NCBI GenBank assembly: GCA_900660155.1
Contig: CABFPE010000095.1
Span: forward strand, 1,259,856 to 1,323,855
Direction: 5' to 3'
Source: Hofstenia miamia
Lineage: Eukaryota; Xenacoelomorpha; Acoela; Hofsteniidae
Length of the DNA stretch: 64,000 nucleotides
Shown: positions 11,640 through 25,713 of the stretch, piece after piece
Layout: every line of letters starts with the position of its first letter
Position numbering within the stretch: position 1 is the first letter of the stretch
Notes under the pieces: generated by a model
Seen by the model: the letters and a program-made list of their open reading frames with translations, nothing else
Told to the model about the DNA's origin: nothing
Database searches by the model: none
Translations under genes and position numbers: made by a program

Positions 11640-11852
11640 GTTGGGGTCAAATCTGACCTGAAGGGTTGCTTTAGAGGTCTTAGGAATTTTCTAGGTTATC
11701 TAGATGCTTGTATGATCTTTATTATGGCCAAAATACTGTTTTGTGTAAATAAGACAAAGTGGTTGAATTTCCTGGTATTTGAATAATTTCCTAAAGTTTC
11801 ATTAGGGTTGAAAGTAGTTTAGAGGTCATATTTGAACCCTCTCAGCGGTTCT
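11640..11852. repeat. Imperfect inverted repeat pair, about 210 bp
   Basis: GGGGTCAAATCTGACCT near 11643 is mirrored by AGGTCATATTTGAACCCTC near 11832 on the opposite strand, with a shared TTTAGAGGTC word. The motif GGGGTCAATTTTGACACC also occurs near 10058. This may be a small MITE; no target duplication was identified. Confidence 0.3.
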
Positions 11853-12342
11853 AGTGTTAATTGTTTAGTTAATATACGACTTTTATATGACCGTGCGATT
11901 TCCTACATATACTGATTAGGAAATAAATGCGTTTCAGCAAATTTCGAATAAGTGTTTACAATATTTTTTACGACATTATTCCCCAAGTAATAACAAATAA
12001 TTCAAATTAGTAGAGAATCCTCATCTCCATTTATTAACAGCTCCTTCAAACAATAACGTTTTCAAAAAATCGCCTCCCCTCTCTTCCAACAGAAAATATA
12101 AATGACCTCCTTCAAATAAAGTTTTGAAAATATCCATGCTTAATTCAATAACCACTTCTATTAAATTATCTTAACAAAATATGAAACCCCAGATTAACAA
12201 CCCTCCCTCTTGCAATGAGATATCCGAGGGTAATCAGTCCCGAGAATTGACATTATAAGACAAACATGGATTCGGGTAAAATATATCCCCAAATTCAGCC
12301 CTATTTAAGGGTCAGTGGGAAATATACTTGACAAAGTTTTGC
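11853..12342. other. No feature recognised
   Basis: AT-rich sequence with no supportable gene. Confidence 0.5.
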
Positions 12343-12350
12343 GCTTACAG

Positions 12351-12622
12351 CAGTGGTTGCTTAATTAATTTTGCTTAGGGGTACATTACATTTTGAAAAA
12401 TAGTCTTATATTAAGATTTCGTCACCCTTAGACGTCATACGTTGTTTGTAATTGAAAATGTAATTTAAATTCAGAAATAAAACCTACAAAGACATCTAGA
12501 AACATTTATTACCTAACATATTAACTAAGAGGACTTTTACTGCTTAAATTATAAAATTTTGGGATGAAATTTTTGAAAGGTTGATTTTAAGGAGGCAACT
12601 GCCCCCACTTCCAGCACCACTG
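12351..12622. mobile_element. hAT-like non-autonomous element (MITE)
   Basis: The left end begins CAGTGGTTGCT at 12351. The right end, read in reverse complement, begins CAGTGGTGCTGG at 12622. CAGTG(G)-type ends are common in hAT transposons. The 8 bp outside each end are GCTTACAG (12343-12350) and ACTAACAG (12623-12630), matching at 6 of 8 positions, as expected for an aged hAT target duplication. The 272-bp interior has no transposase. Family is inferred from ends and flank length only. Confidence 0.5.
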
Positions 12623-12630
12623 ACTAACAG

Positions 12631-13747
12631 TTTCTTACTCAATACTTCGACATAAAAATTTTTTGAAAATATTTTCTCAATTGATCTCAACTACGAATAC
12701 AATTTTCTCAAAAGGAGTTGTTTAATACAAATATTTCATTAGAGCAACTATTAGGAAAACGTTAAATTATCAGTCAGCATCGACATAAATATTCCGAGGA
12801 GTACGCGTCTATTTTATCAGGAAGATTATGTCGAAGATCTCAGCGATAAAAGCATCTCGTTATATCTTCTCCTTTTTATGGTAACGATTGCATTTCTGTC
12901 GATAATTCAATATATTTATGCTTTTAAAGGAAGTTATTTCAGTTCTCACAAATTAACTGTGCCAAAATTAGATGCACTGTAAAGAAAATTTCAGTTTCAC
13001 AAAAGAAAAAATTCAATTTAAAAGCACTTAATAGGAATATGAAATGACTTATATGTTACTCGAAATCAAAGAATATGACCTTAATATTAATTTAGTAGTT
13101 TACATGTATCAATTCCTCTTCGATGAAATTGGGTGAGGAAACTTGAAAAATGTATATAGTAAAATGCAGTTTGATGTACAATTCTCAAGGAAATTGTTCC
13201 TGATAAATTTTGAAAATTAGTTAAGTGTTTGGAACAACTGTACATATTGTAGCAGCGATGCTAAAGTTATTTTTTTACATTAATTGTGTATTAAAATGAT
13301 AATCCATTAAAATAGTGAGACTGCGTGGTTTTCTAACTCATTCCAGTATGTAGGGGCAAAAATAATTCATATTCAATTTTTCACTAATATAATGCCATTG
13401 ATTTTGCATTGATTTATATTTACAGTTCCACTAGAGGCAAAATCATCAATTTTGAAATGCCAGAAAATTCCGTTGGCTTGATACATATTTATAAATTAAA
13501 ATCATATTTTTGTTCAGCATAAGTTGATATATGTATGGGAGTACATATTAATTACATTTTATAACATTATACAAGATAAAATGTTCATTTAAATATTTAC
13601 TTTTAAGAAGTTAGTGAGGAATATTATATTTTACAGAAAAAATACATTCTTATAGTGAAATTTTAAGTATTTTTCATGCGAAGAGAGAATTTCTATTTTT
13701 GGAAAATTATTTTCGTATACCTATCTAAATTTGAATTGAAGTATCGC
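12631..13747. other. No feature recognised
   Basis: AT-rich sequence with no coding frame or repeat I can support. Confidence 0.5.
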
Positions 13748-14087
13748 TGGCGTCTCACAAGTACGTTTCTGCATGCGAGGCCATTTTCCTGTAGGAAAAT
13801 AGAGGGAGTGAATTCAAATTGAGCGCATTACATTTTAGAGTCAATCCCTTTAAATTTTGCTTTGAATCCCAATTTGTTCTAGGGTTAGTTGCGGTTAGAT
13901 ACATAACGGATTCCTATTACAGCGTGAAGAATTGTATTATCAAACACGTTTGATGATCTTCAACACATTCATGGTATTTACTAATCGTTAGACGAAGAGA
14001 AGCGAGTTGTTACTATTCATTTTTCTCAACCGCGAGAGACAAAAAGGAATGCAGCATGCTGCCCACTTTACAAACTGTGAGACGCCA
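13748..14087. mobile_element. MITE-like element ending in TGGCGTCTCACA
   Basis: A perfect 12-bp inverted repeat, TGGCGTCTCACA at 13748-13759 and TGTGAGACGCCA at 14076-14087, bounds 340 bp of GC-richer sequence. The interior holds a TTTTCCTGTAGGAAAA hairpin near 13789 and a perfect GCAGCATGCTGC palindrome at 14051-14062. No convincing target duplication remains in the flanks and no transposase is present. Superfamily not determined. Confidence 0.5.
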
Positions 14088-14129
14088 ACTTTTTAATGTT
14101 CATTCCAGTAAATATATTTGTTGTCACCT

Positions 14130-14890
14130 TTTAACAGGTTTGCCCTGGGCGAACATTTTCCACCCATAACTCACAGCATAGCACAAGAAATGTCTAGAAA
14201 TCCACACCACATTTCCCATTCCACATCACAGGAATAAAAATGTCTCCCACAAATCCCCACAACGAATTTTTCACAAAACAGCTAAATATTCCAATAAAAA
14301 GCATTTTTCAAAATTTCAATATGCATTAATTTACATCAAAATATAGTAAAAAATTTAAGAATTATTTATTATCTTCTCATGTCCATATTCAGAAATTGTA
14401 TTTTTAAAAGTTTGTGATTTGATAGTAATATCACAATTTTTTGAAGTACTAAATCTTTTGCTGTTTTATGAAATCATTGACTCCAATACTATCAGCTCGA
14501 TTTTTTTCGAAGAAACACACTAATTACATTATAATAATTTTAAACAATATTTATAGGAGGTGGTTGCCTGATAGTAATGAATTTTAATCAATAGTTGCTT
14601 GAAAAACTTAATTTAAACTGTCAAGTCAACGTTGATTATAAATATATTGTTTATTAGGACTACACAAAGACTGCGCAAGTTAAAATCAATTCGCTTATAT
14701 TTCGATGAAGTAAAGCAGCATTCACTATTAAATTAAGTCTTGAGCATTTTTAACCTATACCTTTGCAACTATTATTAACACTTGCTACAAATATTCTCGC
14801 CCAACAAATACCCACAAAAATCCACACAAACTAAAACTTCACCCCACCCCACCCCACACCACGTATGGGGATCGGCCAGCTCCAACAGTA
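14130..14890. repeat. Region with C-rich, CCCACA-like blocks
   Basis: Two C-rich blocks (about 14135-14280 and 14795-14885), dominated by CCCACAAA, CCACACC and CACCCCACCCC words, flank ordinary AT-rich DNA. They run in the same orientation. No inverted ends or coding frame were found. Probably low-complexity or a decayed repeat. Confidence 0.3.
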
Positions 14891-17800
14891 AGCCTGTCTT
14901 TTAGGCATAAGCAACACACTTTTATACTCTCGTGAAAGTATTTCTACTATTTAAATTTAAACTGAGAATAAATATTTCTACAAATTTTATAATTTTAATG
15001 AAATATACTCAGTTACTCTAATGATAGCACTGAGAATGTTTATATTGCTGCTGAATGAAATAAATAAGGGCCATTAAGGCATTTTTAATCTTTATTTGGC
15101 ATTTGTACGTGAATTTAAAATTTTAAAGGAACAGATTTAAGAACAGTCATTATAGCGCGTTAGACTCAGTTCATCATTAGCAAATTTATTGTGGTGTAAT
15201 CAAATTAAATCCAATGTGGATTCCAAACAAAACAATTTAATTATGAACGGGTGGGAAATGTCAGAATTCGATTAATAGCTAAAGAATGAAAATGCGGAGA
15301 GTTAGTCACACGATAACGCGAAATTCTCTATAGTAACTCAGAAAAAATGAAACTTTCTCTTCTGAGGGAATGCACATAGCTAGGAAATAATTCCCACACA
15401 ATACTACCAAGCTAATTTAATAAAAATAGTAGAGAAAGAATGTAGACCAAATCATATGACATGACGTGAGGCTGATTCCTTCTCAATACTTAATGAAATA
15501 GTGTTGTAGCAAATATTACGTTCCACGTAAAAGATTTTTGACAAATCTCAATTGAATAAAAATTAATTATGGGAACTCAGACTCAGTGGAGCCAAGGTGG
15601 GACCGCAGTAAATTTCGAAGGTCCCTTAAGCTAAGTATTTAAATGTGCTTCTACGAAATTTTTAAAGGCTATCAATTCATCCTTGAAACATAAAACTGCA
15701 TTCGCATTTATCCTGCATGATTTTTCATTCGACATAAGAAAATTGAATACTTGGGACATGAGCACAGAACTCTATATTTTAAACCTGTAATCCCTTCAAG
15801 TTTTAAATGCGTAATTATTAAATTCAGTTATGGCATATGTATATAATACATTGCATATTATGTAACAAATATGTATAATTGAGAGGAGAACCAGTCATAA
15901 TTTTCTTGAATTTTAGTGCCATCAATTTACTGTGATTCATTGTGTATTGCATCAATAGTTTACATGTCTTGTGCTTCCCATCTCTAAGTCGTCTCAAGAC
16001 ATATGGAAAAACAACATTTTCTCTTGTCAATGGTTTCAAAAACACTACCAGACTGTAAAATTCAACTTATTCAACAAGGAAAGCGTAGTTTTGCAGCGTT
16101 AGGGTATTTCTATTAACAGTATAATTATTTGAAGGAATATTGTATTATTATTATACAGATTCCATCAACATTAAGAAAATGTACGGTGAACGACACAGAT
16201 ATTTTTGCATCATGACATTAGAAATATACGATACCAAGTGTTAATCTACACTATGCGACCTAGGCGAGTGCAAAAAATGCTTAACAATTATAATATACCA
16301 ATCATTCTATCATAGCGGAATTCAGGAATGAGGGAAATGGAAAAAAGAAAAACCAATATGAAAGTCATTTAACAATAAGTAAAAATGGGCTCGCTCAGGG
16401 GTGTACATCTATAAAGTCAATAAATGGATATCATTGCAGAATGGATAATTTACGAAAAATTATGAGCAAAGTAAATCAAAAACTAAATGATTGACAACAT
16501 TATTCTTGGATTGCAACAAAAATAATTTTCATGGTATGCTGCATAGTATGTGATCAAAAATGCTTCATTCGTCATATATATTGTATTAATAAAACAGCGA
16601 AATTAGTAAAAATGCAAAAATAATTCAAATTTTCAAGAATTTCAAAGATTTAAATGTTTGACATGTTAAATTGTTCCATAAATCTGTTGGACCGTAAGAG
16701 AGACCCTCAAAATAACCCGTCTAATTTTTATACCGACACCGCGGATCACGTCGGGACGGATCGCCTCGTTTCCCATTCTGATTAAAGTGTATTTTTTCTG
16801 AGCTTAAATGTATACGTCAGCATTCTTTCATCATTAGTGTAACAATAATAAACTTTGTCAGTACAAAGTACAGGCCTATAAATATTACTGCTTGAGCAAA
16901 AATAATACCTTTATGGATATCATAGTTTTGTTTCTAATTTTACAATAGGTTAAATTAAAATATAAGGCTTCGCAGATTTTTGAATAGATTACTAAACAGC
17001 ATGCTTAAGCATCAATATTTCTAGTCTTGTATTCATGATTAATTGTGGTTATAGTTAATTCTGGAGTAAATTCTTTGCTCTCAGAGAAAATTTACGGCTG
17101 TTCAGATATTGAGCAACATTCTCCAGAAAATTTGCAAAGCACTTGTTTATACAACATCAACTGTCTAAACATTACTTTTCATTCTTTGGAGCTATTTTCT
17201 ACTTAAATATATTTCTTTCCCCATTGATAATCCTGTACAGTAGAAGAACATTAGTGGGAAATGGAACAAATTTAGTAAGGGGACATTTTGATATTCAACA
17301 AGGGTTTCAAATTATTAAAATCAATTGCTAAAAATTTAATTGCAGTGACATTTATTTAAAATAACATTTTCAAACTATAATATATTTGCACAAGATTACT
17401 ATAGTTCACACAAAAAATTTACTGCTGTGTTCAGTTATTGTTTTATAATAGAATTTCTTAGCCATAGGTTCTAACTACATTTACTGGTTTCAACCAAAGT
17501 GTTAGAAGAGCAAGAGTTATAAATAAGAGAACTTTTTATATGGATCAATAATTAGTCATTGTGGATTTTAGATGAATATAATTATTTATAAAACGGAAGA
17601 CATGAACTCCAAGCTTTACAATTTACATATTATCTTGAGGAAATAAATAGAAATTGCACTTGTAGGGAAAAAAGTCGCCAGGGTATTTGCTGCCCTTGGA
17701 AGATCATTTTTTGAAATTTTCACTGGTATGTTGTCAAATTTTTTGAAGATGTGGCATGCTAAATACATTTTCAAATATTGAAATTTGTTTTTTTAGTTCG

Positions 17801-19979
17801 TTATAGCCAAGCTTGGTCTTACAAAACGTTTTTTGAACAATTTCGTATATTAGTAAAGACTTTTTCTATATATCTGTAGGAACCAATACTAGTAATGTTA
17901 GAAAAAATAAATGAGTTAGAAATTATTGAATTTCGCCTTTTATTATTGCAAATGCTTGAGAAATATAAAAATCACTAGAATTTCCTGAAAACTGTAAGAA
18001 AACGTGTTGCCAAAAAGAAATTGTAGTTTCAAACTAGTTATTTGTTGTGGTTTTAATATAGGCTTACAAAAATTCTTATAATAACAATGATTATAATTGA
18101 GATAAATGGAAAATAGCCACATATTTTTATCAAATTCAGAATACAACAGACCATAGATACCATTATTTAAGCGACACAATGAATTTGCTTAAAAGCAAAT
18201 GTTAAAGCTAAAACTTTTGACTTTAGATAATCGAAGAAACAGGTAAATGAATTAAAGAGGAAAAGGAAAATCTGGTAAAAATCATGCATTACATGGAACA
18301 TAGAGGTTTTCATTGTAAATTCAATATAAAATTAGTTACAGCCATAGAATACAACCTAAAGTGGAATGAAACCTAGAGTGGAATAGAGGAATTAGTATGG
18401 GATTTTGTAAAATCCTGTTTTAAATCCAATGTATTGCATTATAATGGTGAATCAAATGCTAATTGACAAATGTGCGTTACCGTCAAATAGACGCTTTGTA
18501 AAGTGGTGATTTTGAATTAAGACAAAGCCGCGGTAAAAAAGATGTTTCAAATTTAATGTGAAAACTTAAATTGCGTATTAATAGTAGGAAAATTGAATCC
18601 GATAATTGCGTAAAAGATCAACCCACAAAATGTTCAGTTGACATTGTATTTAGTTATCTAAGGGAATACAAATGGAAAATTAAAATAGAAATATTATTAA
18701 ATTTTAAAAAAGCAGGATTAACAGTGGTATAATAATATTCATTATAAGAGTTGCTATGACTACAATTCTGTTGATAAGCATTGCGCTTCAATTATTGCAT
18801 CCGGAATTCTAAACTCCAAACTAAGAATTACACAGGAATTGATTGTTTTTTTAACAAATAAAACTAATTTGGAAACGGAGCTTCTCCAATTATCTCTTTT
18901 GTTCATCACAGTTGGTCACCGCAATCGCCATGTATTTAATAGAAAAGAAGAACTCAGCCAATAAGAATATAATTCACTTTAAATTTAAATTCTGTATTTT
19001 ACCATGAAGAAAAATAGTGCTATCTCTAGATGTGACATCCAAAACAAAATTAACTTAAATGAAATTGTCCTATCTAAAGGCCACGTAGTTTTTAATAGAT
19101 ATATCAAAACAAAATACTTCATGCTTATTTCTGATAAGGCTAATCAAAAAACAATCAAGGACTTTTCTTTATTTTCAAGAATTTATAACTTGATTAGTTT
19201 TAAAATATTTAGTTTTGATTTATTGTTGCTTCTTCACGAAGCCATAGCTTTGCTGATGCCAATCCATGCATGCTAAATATATTGAAGTGATATTTATTTT
19301 TTCGATATAAAACATATTACTTTTAAATATGTCTGGCAGCGGATTTAAATACCTGGTGATGATAAACTTCAATGAATATTAGAAATTGCAGAAGACAACT
19401 ATTTAATATATTGGGAAATACTATTGAATAAACTTAAAAACAGAGGGGTAACCATTGGATTTTCCGTTCCATTCTTTTGCCAGAATAAATAAATCGCAAA
19501 ATAAATGAATATTCAATAAACACGATTATATAAATAAATAATGCAGTTAAATAATGTGCTTTATTATGTTTCTTAATTTATATTATATTATAAAAAATAA
19601 ATATTGATACTGACTAGACAGTGCAAATATTGTAGGTCTATTCAGGATCGCAGAATGAATTTTATTTTGGTAGGGGCACAAAAGAGAAAAAAAATATTTT
19701 GATTTTTTTGATTTTTGTTTCCTTAGAGATCGCCAAGTGAGTATAAATAAAGTACTGTCGCATAGTTTTATGGTAAGATAATCCTATACGTATTTATGCA
19801 CTTACTATTCCAAGCTGTTATATCATTATTTTCTTTTCTTAAAATATTGATTTAAAAATATTGATACATAGAAGAACGAGTTTGTGTGCAAATTTTTCAT
19901 TAAGTGAACATACTACATTTATAATTTTAATAGCCTTTGAAATGGTTTTTGTAACTTGATTTCATTTATAAAAGATGAA
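14891..19979. other. No feature recognised over about 5 kb
   Basis: AT-rich DNA. A GC-richer patch at about 16690-16790 has no recognised motif. Frames of 60-90 codons (for example 15824-16045 minus, 17943-18179 minus, 19004-19276 plus) have no family signature and unremarkable composition. No splice-linked exon set can be supported. Confidence 0.5.
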
Positions 19980-20410
19980 AGAATTGCAAATTGTGAGGTC
20001 AAAAGCTTTACATTCAGAAATTTGCAATCGAGCCAAGGCTAGCCGAGCCAGCTGGTTAATTAGCCAAGCTGCTTGCTACCTTGAACTGTAAGCAGTCCCT
20101 TATGTATTAAGCAACGTATGAGTTCTTACCAGAGTTGCAGATGGGCCGGATAAGGAGAAGAATCGTCTGTCAAATTCGGATATAGATTTTTCAATATAAT
20201 AGCACCATTTTACGTAAAATTAGCCAAAGTAATGAAAAATATTTATCTGAAATATTTATTCGTCATAAATCCCATAATAGTATATTATCAGGCAGATATG
20301 CTTACTTGCGTCAAATTTTGCTTGGTAGTTTTCGGACTAGGCCAGAATACAGGGATTGAAAACGGGCCACACTAGGCCAAGGCCAGATCACAGCCCAATT
20401 TGGCCGAATT
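19980..20410. repeat. GGCCAAGCC-type degenerate repeat
   Basis: Words such as GAGCCAAGGCTAGCCGAGCC near 20030 and GGGCCACACTAGGCCAAGGCC near 20366 stand out from AT-rich flanks and recall 7325-7515. Probably diverged members of one GC-rich interspersed repeat. Confidence 0.35.
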
Positions 20411-21718
20411 ATATTCACACATAGAAATGTGCCGTTGTTTTCTTAAATTTAGTTAATGTTACTACACGTACACTATTTAAGAATTCTCATAAAAGATTCT
20501 CAAAAATTATTTAGACTAAATCCATTAGTTTTCTGCACATTATGGTAAACCAATAAGAAACAGAAATATTTATCATCATTCCGATCAAATTCAGTATGAA
20601 AGTTTCATTGGATCTTCTTCTGTGGTGATAACAATATACATTGCACAAATTCCATAAAAATGCATTTGCTTTCAGATACTTAAGATTTGCAAATTCTACA
20701 TTGCAAAATAAATAACATATAGACCATAACCAATCATTTCAACAGAAACAAAATTTAAATATTACTGTGGAAGGAAATAATAATATAATTTCATTACGTC
20801 ATTTCTTAAGTAAGATAAAAATTATATAATGTATAGCTAACATTGCAAAAACGTACCTACTGAGTTCAAGCGATTAATAATTCAATAACATCAAGGCATT
20901 ACTCATTCATTTAATCCTTGTAAAGGTCTATTTAGAATATGCTTTCCCACGTTGAAAGTTTGATTGTCAGGCTAGTGCTGGATCAAAGAATTGAACTCAC
21001 CTAAACGTTGTATATGTTTTAAGCAACATTTACTACAAAATTAATTGATATAAAGGCTTGCAATTGAAATAATGTTAGCTCATTTCAGAAGGTCTTAACT
21101 AACAATAATTCAATCCGATATTGTACCATACGGACCGAAAAACCCCCTAATAACAAGTTATATTTTCAATTCACAATGGAATAAATCAAAGTTAGCAAAC
21201 AACCATTTGAAGGTACGTCTAGTACACCAGAACTATTAATTAGTTAACCGTTTTGAAAGATATATATTAACCCTTGTGATATGGATTGACTATTCATATA
21301 AAACATGGAATTTATTTAGAAATTTTAACATAATTTGAGCATAGCAACCTGAAATTTATTGTCGTATGCTATGCAAAGATGGCATAGTGAATTTTTAGTA
21401 CCCAGGCATTCAGCCTAGATAAATTCTCTCGGTCTAAAAATGTATTCTAGTATTAGTATAAGTGACTTCAAGGACATCTACATCATAGGCTGGGTAATTG
21501 ACAAATAATATGGACAAAATTGAAACATTTCCACAGTCAGAAGCAATGGCCTTTAGGTTACCTACAATTATTAGCTAAATCTGTATCAGTTTAATGTAGA
21601 CATGATTTTTACTGCTGTTTTTGTATACATTTCGTTTTTTTTATTTTGGGTCATTTTTGACACAATAGATTAATTTTTGACCCAGACTAAAAATCGGGTT
21701 TAATCCCAAAATATATTG

Positions 21719-21720
<2 letters not shown>
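20411..21720. other. No feature recognised
   Basis: AT-rich sequence. A TGGGTCA/TGACCCA inverted pair lies near 21647-21685; nothing else stands out. Confidence 0.5.

Positions 21721-21721
<1 letters not shown>

Positions 21722-21757
<36 letters not shown>
21722..21757. repeat. (TA)n microsatellite
   Basis: Uninterrupted TA dinucleotides over about 36 bp. Confidence 0.95.
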
Positions 21758-21760
<3 letters not shown>

Positions 21761-24700
21761 AGATTAAATAAAATAATAACAAGTTTCTAAGCAGTAGCTT
21801 GTTCATCTATTCTTATTCAATGAATGAACAACTACAGTGCTTGTTGTAATTATCATGTAATAGATGAATTTTATGTGCGATGATCAATTTAAACCTTCCA
21901 CCACACCACTTGACCACAACCTCAACGAAGTTTATACTCCGGGCTAAGCATGACTTGTTGCCTATATTAAGGTTAATATCGCTAGTTAAGATATTCATGT
22001 AACGATTCAACTAAATGTACTAGAAGGCAATAATCAAATTTTAAATTGAATTGTATAGTGTACATTAGGGGTAATTTTTGCAAATTTTCACTTATTATCT
22101 ACATTAATTCGTAGACACTATTTTTCATATACCTACAAAATTTGGTGTTATTATAATAATTAGCTTATGATAAAAATTTTGCATGGCCAGACATCAAAAG
22201 GTACTAGCAAAACAGAATATCAGATGATACTTCATTTAACCATGCGAAAAAACTGCTGTGTGTAACATGCATATAAATATTAACCATATATAAGGCATAA
22301 ACTACTTGTAACATTCAATATCACATGTGTGGTATAAAAAAATCACCCAAACTTTGCTAATATCACAAGAATGCAAAATATAGTATTACTTTCATCAATT
22401 TATTTTATATCATCATTTTTCAATAATTCCTACGAGATATTTAAAATTTGGGCCTGACCGAAAAATATCTGCTAATTTAAGTGCTTTCTGCTCACCATCC
22501 AGTTTCGAAATGTGCATTACGGATGAGAAAATCGACAAAAATATTACTGGCTGCATCTTACCCCAAACCATAGATTAGATGGACACTGATTGAATTTCTT
22601 CTGTTCTACGAACTCGTATTCAAAGTTGGAAGCGGCTCAGAAATTTTGCAATCCATCTGCTAGTTGATCCACATGATATCAACCCAATCCGACTCGTCTT
22701 TCGCGGGAAGGTTGGTTGTTTTTTTTATCAACGACCCGCACAATTTTCAGCTCACACCCAACAAGGCCTAGTAGCCAACAAAACGTTAGAAAGCTTTCCC
22801 GCAAACCACGAGTCAAAATCTAAACTAGGCATTCAAAACTTATCTAATAATACAATCTAAAATTATTATCAAAATAATAGAAAATTTTTTTATAAAATAT
22901 TAAATGCATCTCAGCTTTTAACTCTTTGGAAATCGAAATTTCATTGCCAAATATAGCCTGCGTTTTGGTTATAAATACGACCCAACATTACAAGCCATTG
23001 AAGCTTCTTAATAAAGACTATATTTTTTGAAGCAATTGATGCATTTTAAATTATTTCGGATTAGGTTTCTCAAAATTCGGATTCAAATCTGGCTGATTTT
23101 ACACTTGTTAAATATCCTAATTCCAAGCTAATTCCAAGCAAAGCATATGAGTTTAATCAGAGTAACTTGTGGCATAAAAGTTATTTTATTATAAACTTAA
23201 AGCAACATATTATGCAATGCACATACATTATATATTATACCAGTGCAAAGTTTTTATTGAAAATCCCGTATACCTTTACGCTTTTAGTTTAAAAAGCACG
23301 GAAAAAATTTTCGAATAAATGTGTTAAAAAATAATTGCAGCTCTGCAAAAGTTTTAGTTAGCAAGGTTGAGCATTTTGATGCTTTGCGCTCAAGTATTTA
23401 CTTTGTGAATAGTGGAGAATTTCTTCTCTTACAGTCGGTTTGTTCGAATAGAAAATGTATGCAAGCCTAACGCTATTATACACATCAACTCGACCACCTA
23501 GCATTGAAAAGTCTTCAATCTTTACTTAATATAAAAAGAGTTTCCTCACATATTTTCATCATCGATTTATGAACTGTTCAATCAATATATTGCACAAAAA
23601 ATCTAATGAAAAATTTTTCTAGTAAGCTCAACTTTAATACAAAAAGCTGAGAGAAACCCAAACTAAAATAGTAATCCATGCTTTCAACAAACTGTAATTT
23701 GTTAGATATTACAAAAAATGTTGCAAAATTTAATTTAATTTCTGAACAGAGAGAGTTATATAATCGAGTCATGTGCTTCTATAGCTAATGATTACCTAGA
23801 TAGACAAATTTAATTTAAAACCAATAATTTCTAAAAGAATGTTTCTAACAGAATCTCCAGTTGATACATAATTTAATATTCATATTTAGGTATTTATGCT
23901 CAAGTTTTTGCAAAAATATTTTTTCATAAGTTCTGATTGTCTTAATTGACTCTTAATTTGCGTCCAGAAAAAATATGCGCTCGTGAAATTTGATTAAATA
24001 AGAAAAAATATTAGTGATTTAAACATTTTACCCACACTTTCCTAGAATTTCACTTAATTATTGATGTTGCTAATTTCTTTGCTTGCACAATAAAATTATC
24101 TTTTACATAGAAAACCTAAAAGAGATTTTTAAGAAGTATTACGCTACTGATTTACAAGAACCAAATGGTTTTAGGAACTGTTTCGTCAGCAAATCAAAGC
24201 ATATATAATCAAGTTTAAAAATCTTGTAATCTTCTAACCTGTGCTGATAACAATCCAATGAAGAAATCAATGAATGTACAATAAAAAAAACAACAAGAAC
24301 AATTTTTTTGGACAAATATCAAATGCATAAATGACTTGCACTATATTATTGTAGTTAGGCATGTTAAAATTATTTCTTCGTAGCTATGATGCATTTCACC
24401 CTATGATTTCCAGTGATTTGATTAGTAGAGGATGAAACGACTAAGTATTGGCAAATTTGATTAATCTTTCCTTGATCCATAAATGTTCAGAATATATTAC
24501 TAGTTCGGAACGGAAAGAAGCATGGCATCAAATATATTTGAATATGAATGAAGTTGAATATAATTAATATTTTAGATAGTGCAATACCTAGATCCAAGTG
24601 GTATCTAATCAATTATTATGATGATGAATATACTTCAAAAAACATGTATCCTCTTCTAACAGATGATTCTTTTTTGGTTGACTTGAAATCGACATGTAGT

Positions 24701-25090
24701 CAACTCAAGAATTTTAAGCAAGCTTAACTTAAATCACATTCAGGATAGATGTTTGAGACTGGCTGGGTTAAAGGTCGCTATCATTGAATTCTTACTTCCA
24801 CGATCAAAGCAAAGTAAGCAATGCAAACAATAGCATAATCATTAAGGGCATAAATGTATCATCTGCACTCATAAATGTACTCTTAGTAACAAGCGTAAAA
24901 GCAAATTTATTGCTGAAAGAGAGTAGTACAAACCTGTATACTACAACCAATTTACAAAATAATAATAATATGTATATATATATATATATGCAATGTTTTT
25001 GCGCAAAATTGAACGTCATAAGGGGTCAATTGAAAGTTTTAGACAGAAAGATGGGATATTTTGAATATATTTAACAGGAAAGTCTTAGGA
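21758..25090. other. No feature recognised over about 3.3 kb
   Basis: AT-rich DNA. A short TA tract lies at about 24971-24989. A 96-codon frame at 24784-25074 runs through that tract and has no domain signature. Confidence 0.5.
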
Positions 25091-25099
25091 AATTTTCCA

Positions 25100-25570
25100 T
25101 AAAAAATAAACAATGAGTTCCAAAAACAAAATAACTTTATTTCCAAGTTATGCAATCGCCATTACATATAATAACAACTTTACAATACATATAGAGTATA
25201 TTCAGGTCATCCTTCCTTGCATAGATCGTGAGGGACTTGCTTAAACCACCGCAGCGAGGCAACATTGATATCACCCGCACAAGTGAAATTCTTGCTGCGA
25301 AGGGAATTTTTTAGGTCTTTGGAAATTCACCTGTTGGATAAGTTCATGTCAGGCAAGTAAGATGATTGCTTAATCAAATCGGCTTTTCTTCGGGTGAAAA
25401 TATCAGCAGTAGTGTATTCAGCAAAATAGGGTGAGTGTTATCATCCTGCCACCACTACTTACAAAGCTTTTTTGTTTAAAACGCAAAGCGTACATAACTT
25501 TCACTTATTATGGTTTCTCCTGTGAATACAAACAATAGTCGAGGTAGGCATAGAGCTTTACAGTTTTCAA
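25100..25570 (-). pseudogene. Mariner-type transposase remnant, C-terminal half
   Basis: Reading the minus strand gives, in order and across more than one frame, segments that line up with the mariner catalytic and C-terminal region: GETIISESYV (family GxTINSEYY), QDDNTHP (family HDNARPH, second catalytic Asp) at about 25430-25450, SSYLPDM (family PPYSPDL), SKDLKNSLRSKNF (family FxxLKxxLxGKRF), and WFKQVPHDLCKEG ending in NGDCIT at about 25142-25162. The N-terminal DNA-binding part and the first Asp are not visible. Several frameshifts and the loss of the usual third-Asp context make it inactive. It lies just beyond the 3' end of the minus-strand LINE. Seen: the ordered motif series. Inferred: mariner family. 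Confidence 0.6.
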
Positions 25571-25713
25571 GCTTCGGTATAATGATTCTGCACTTAGAAA
25601 ATAATGACTACAGACAATCTCTCAATGCACGTGAATGTTAGAAATATATCATGTGACTGGTTATTGGTTAAAAGACTAAATGATATACATGCATAATTGT
25701 TTTAAAGTTGCAG

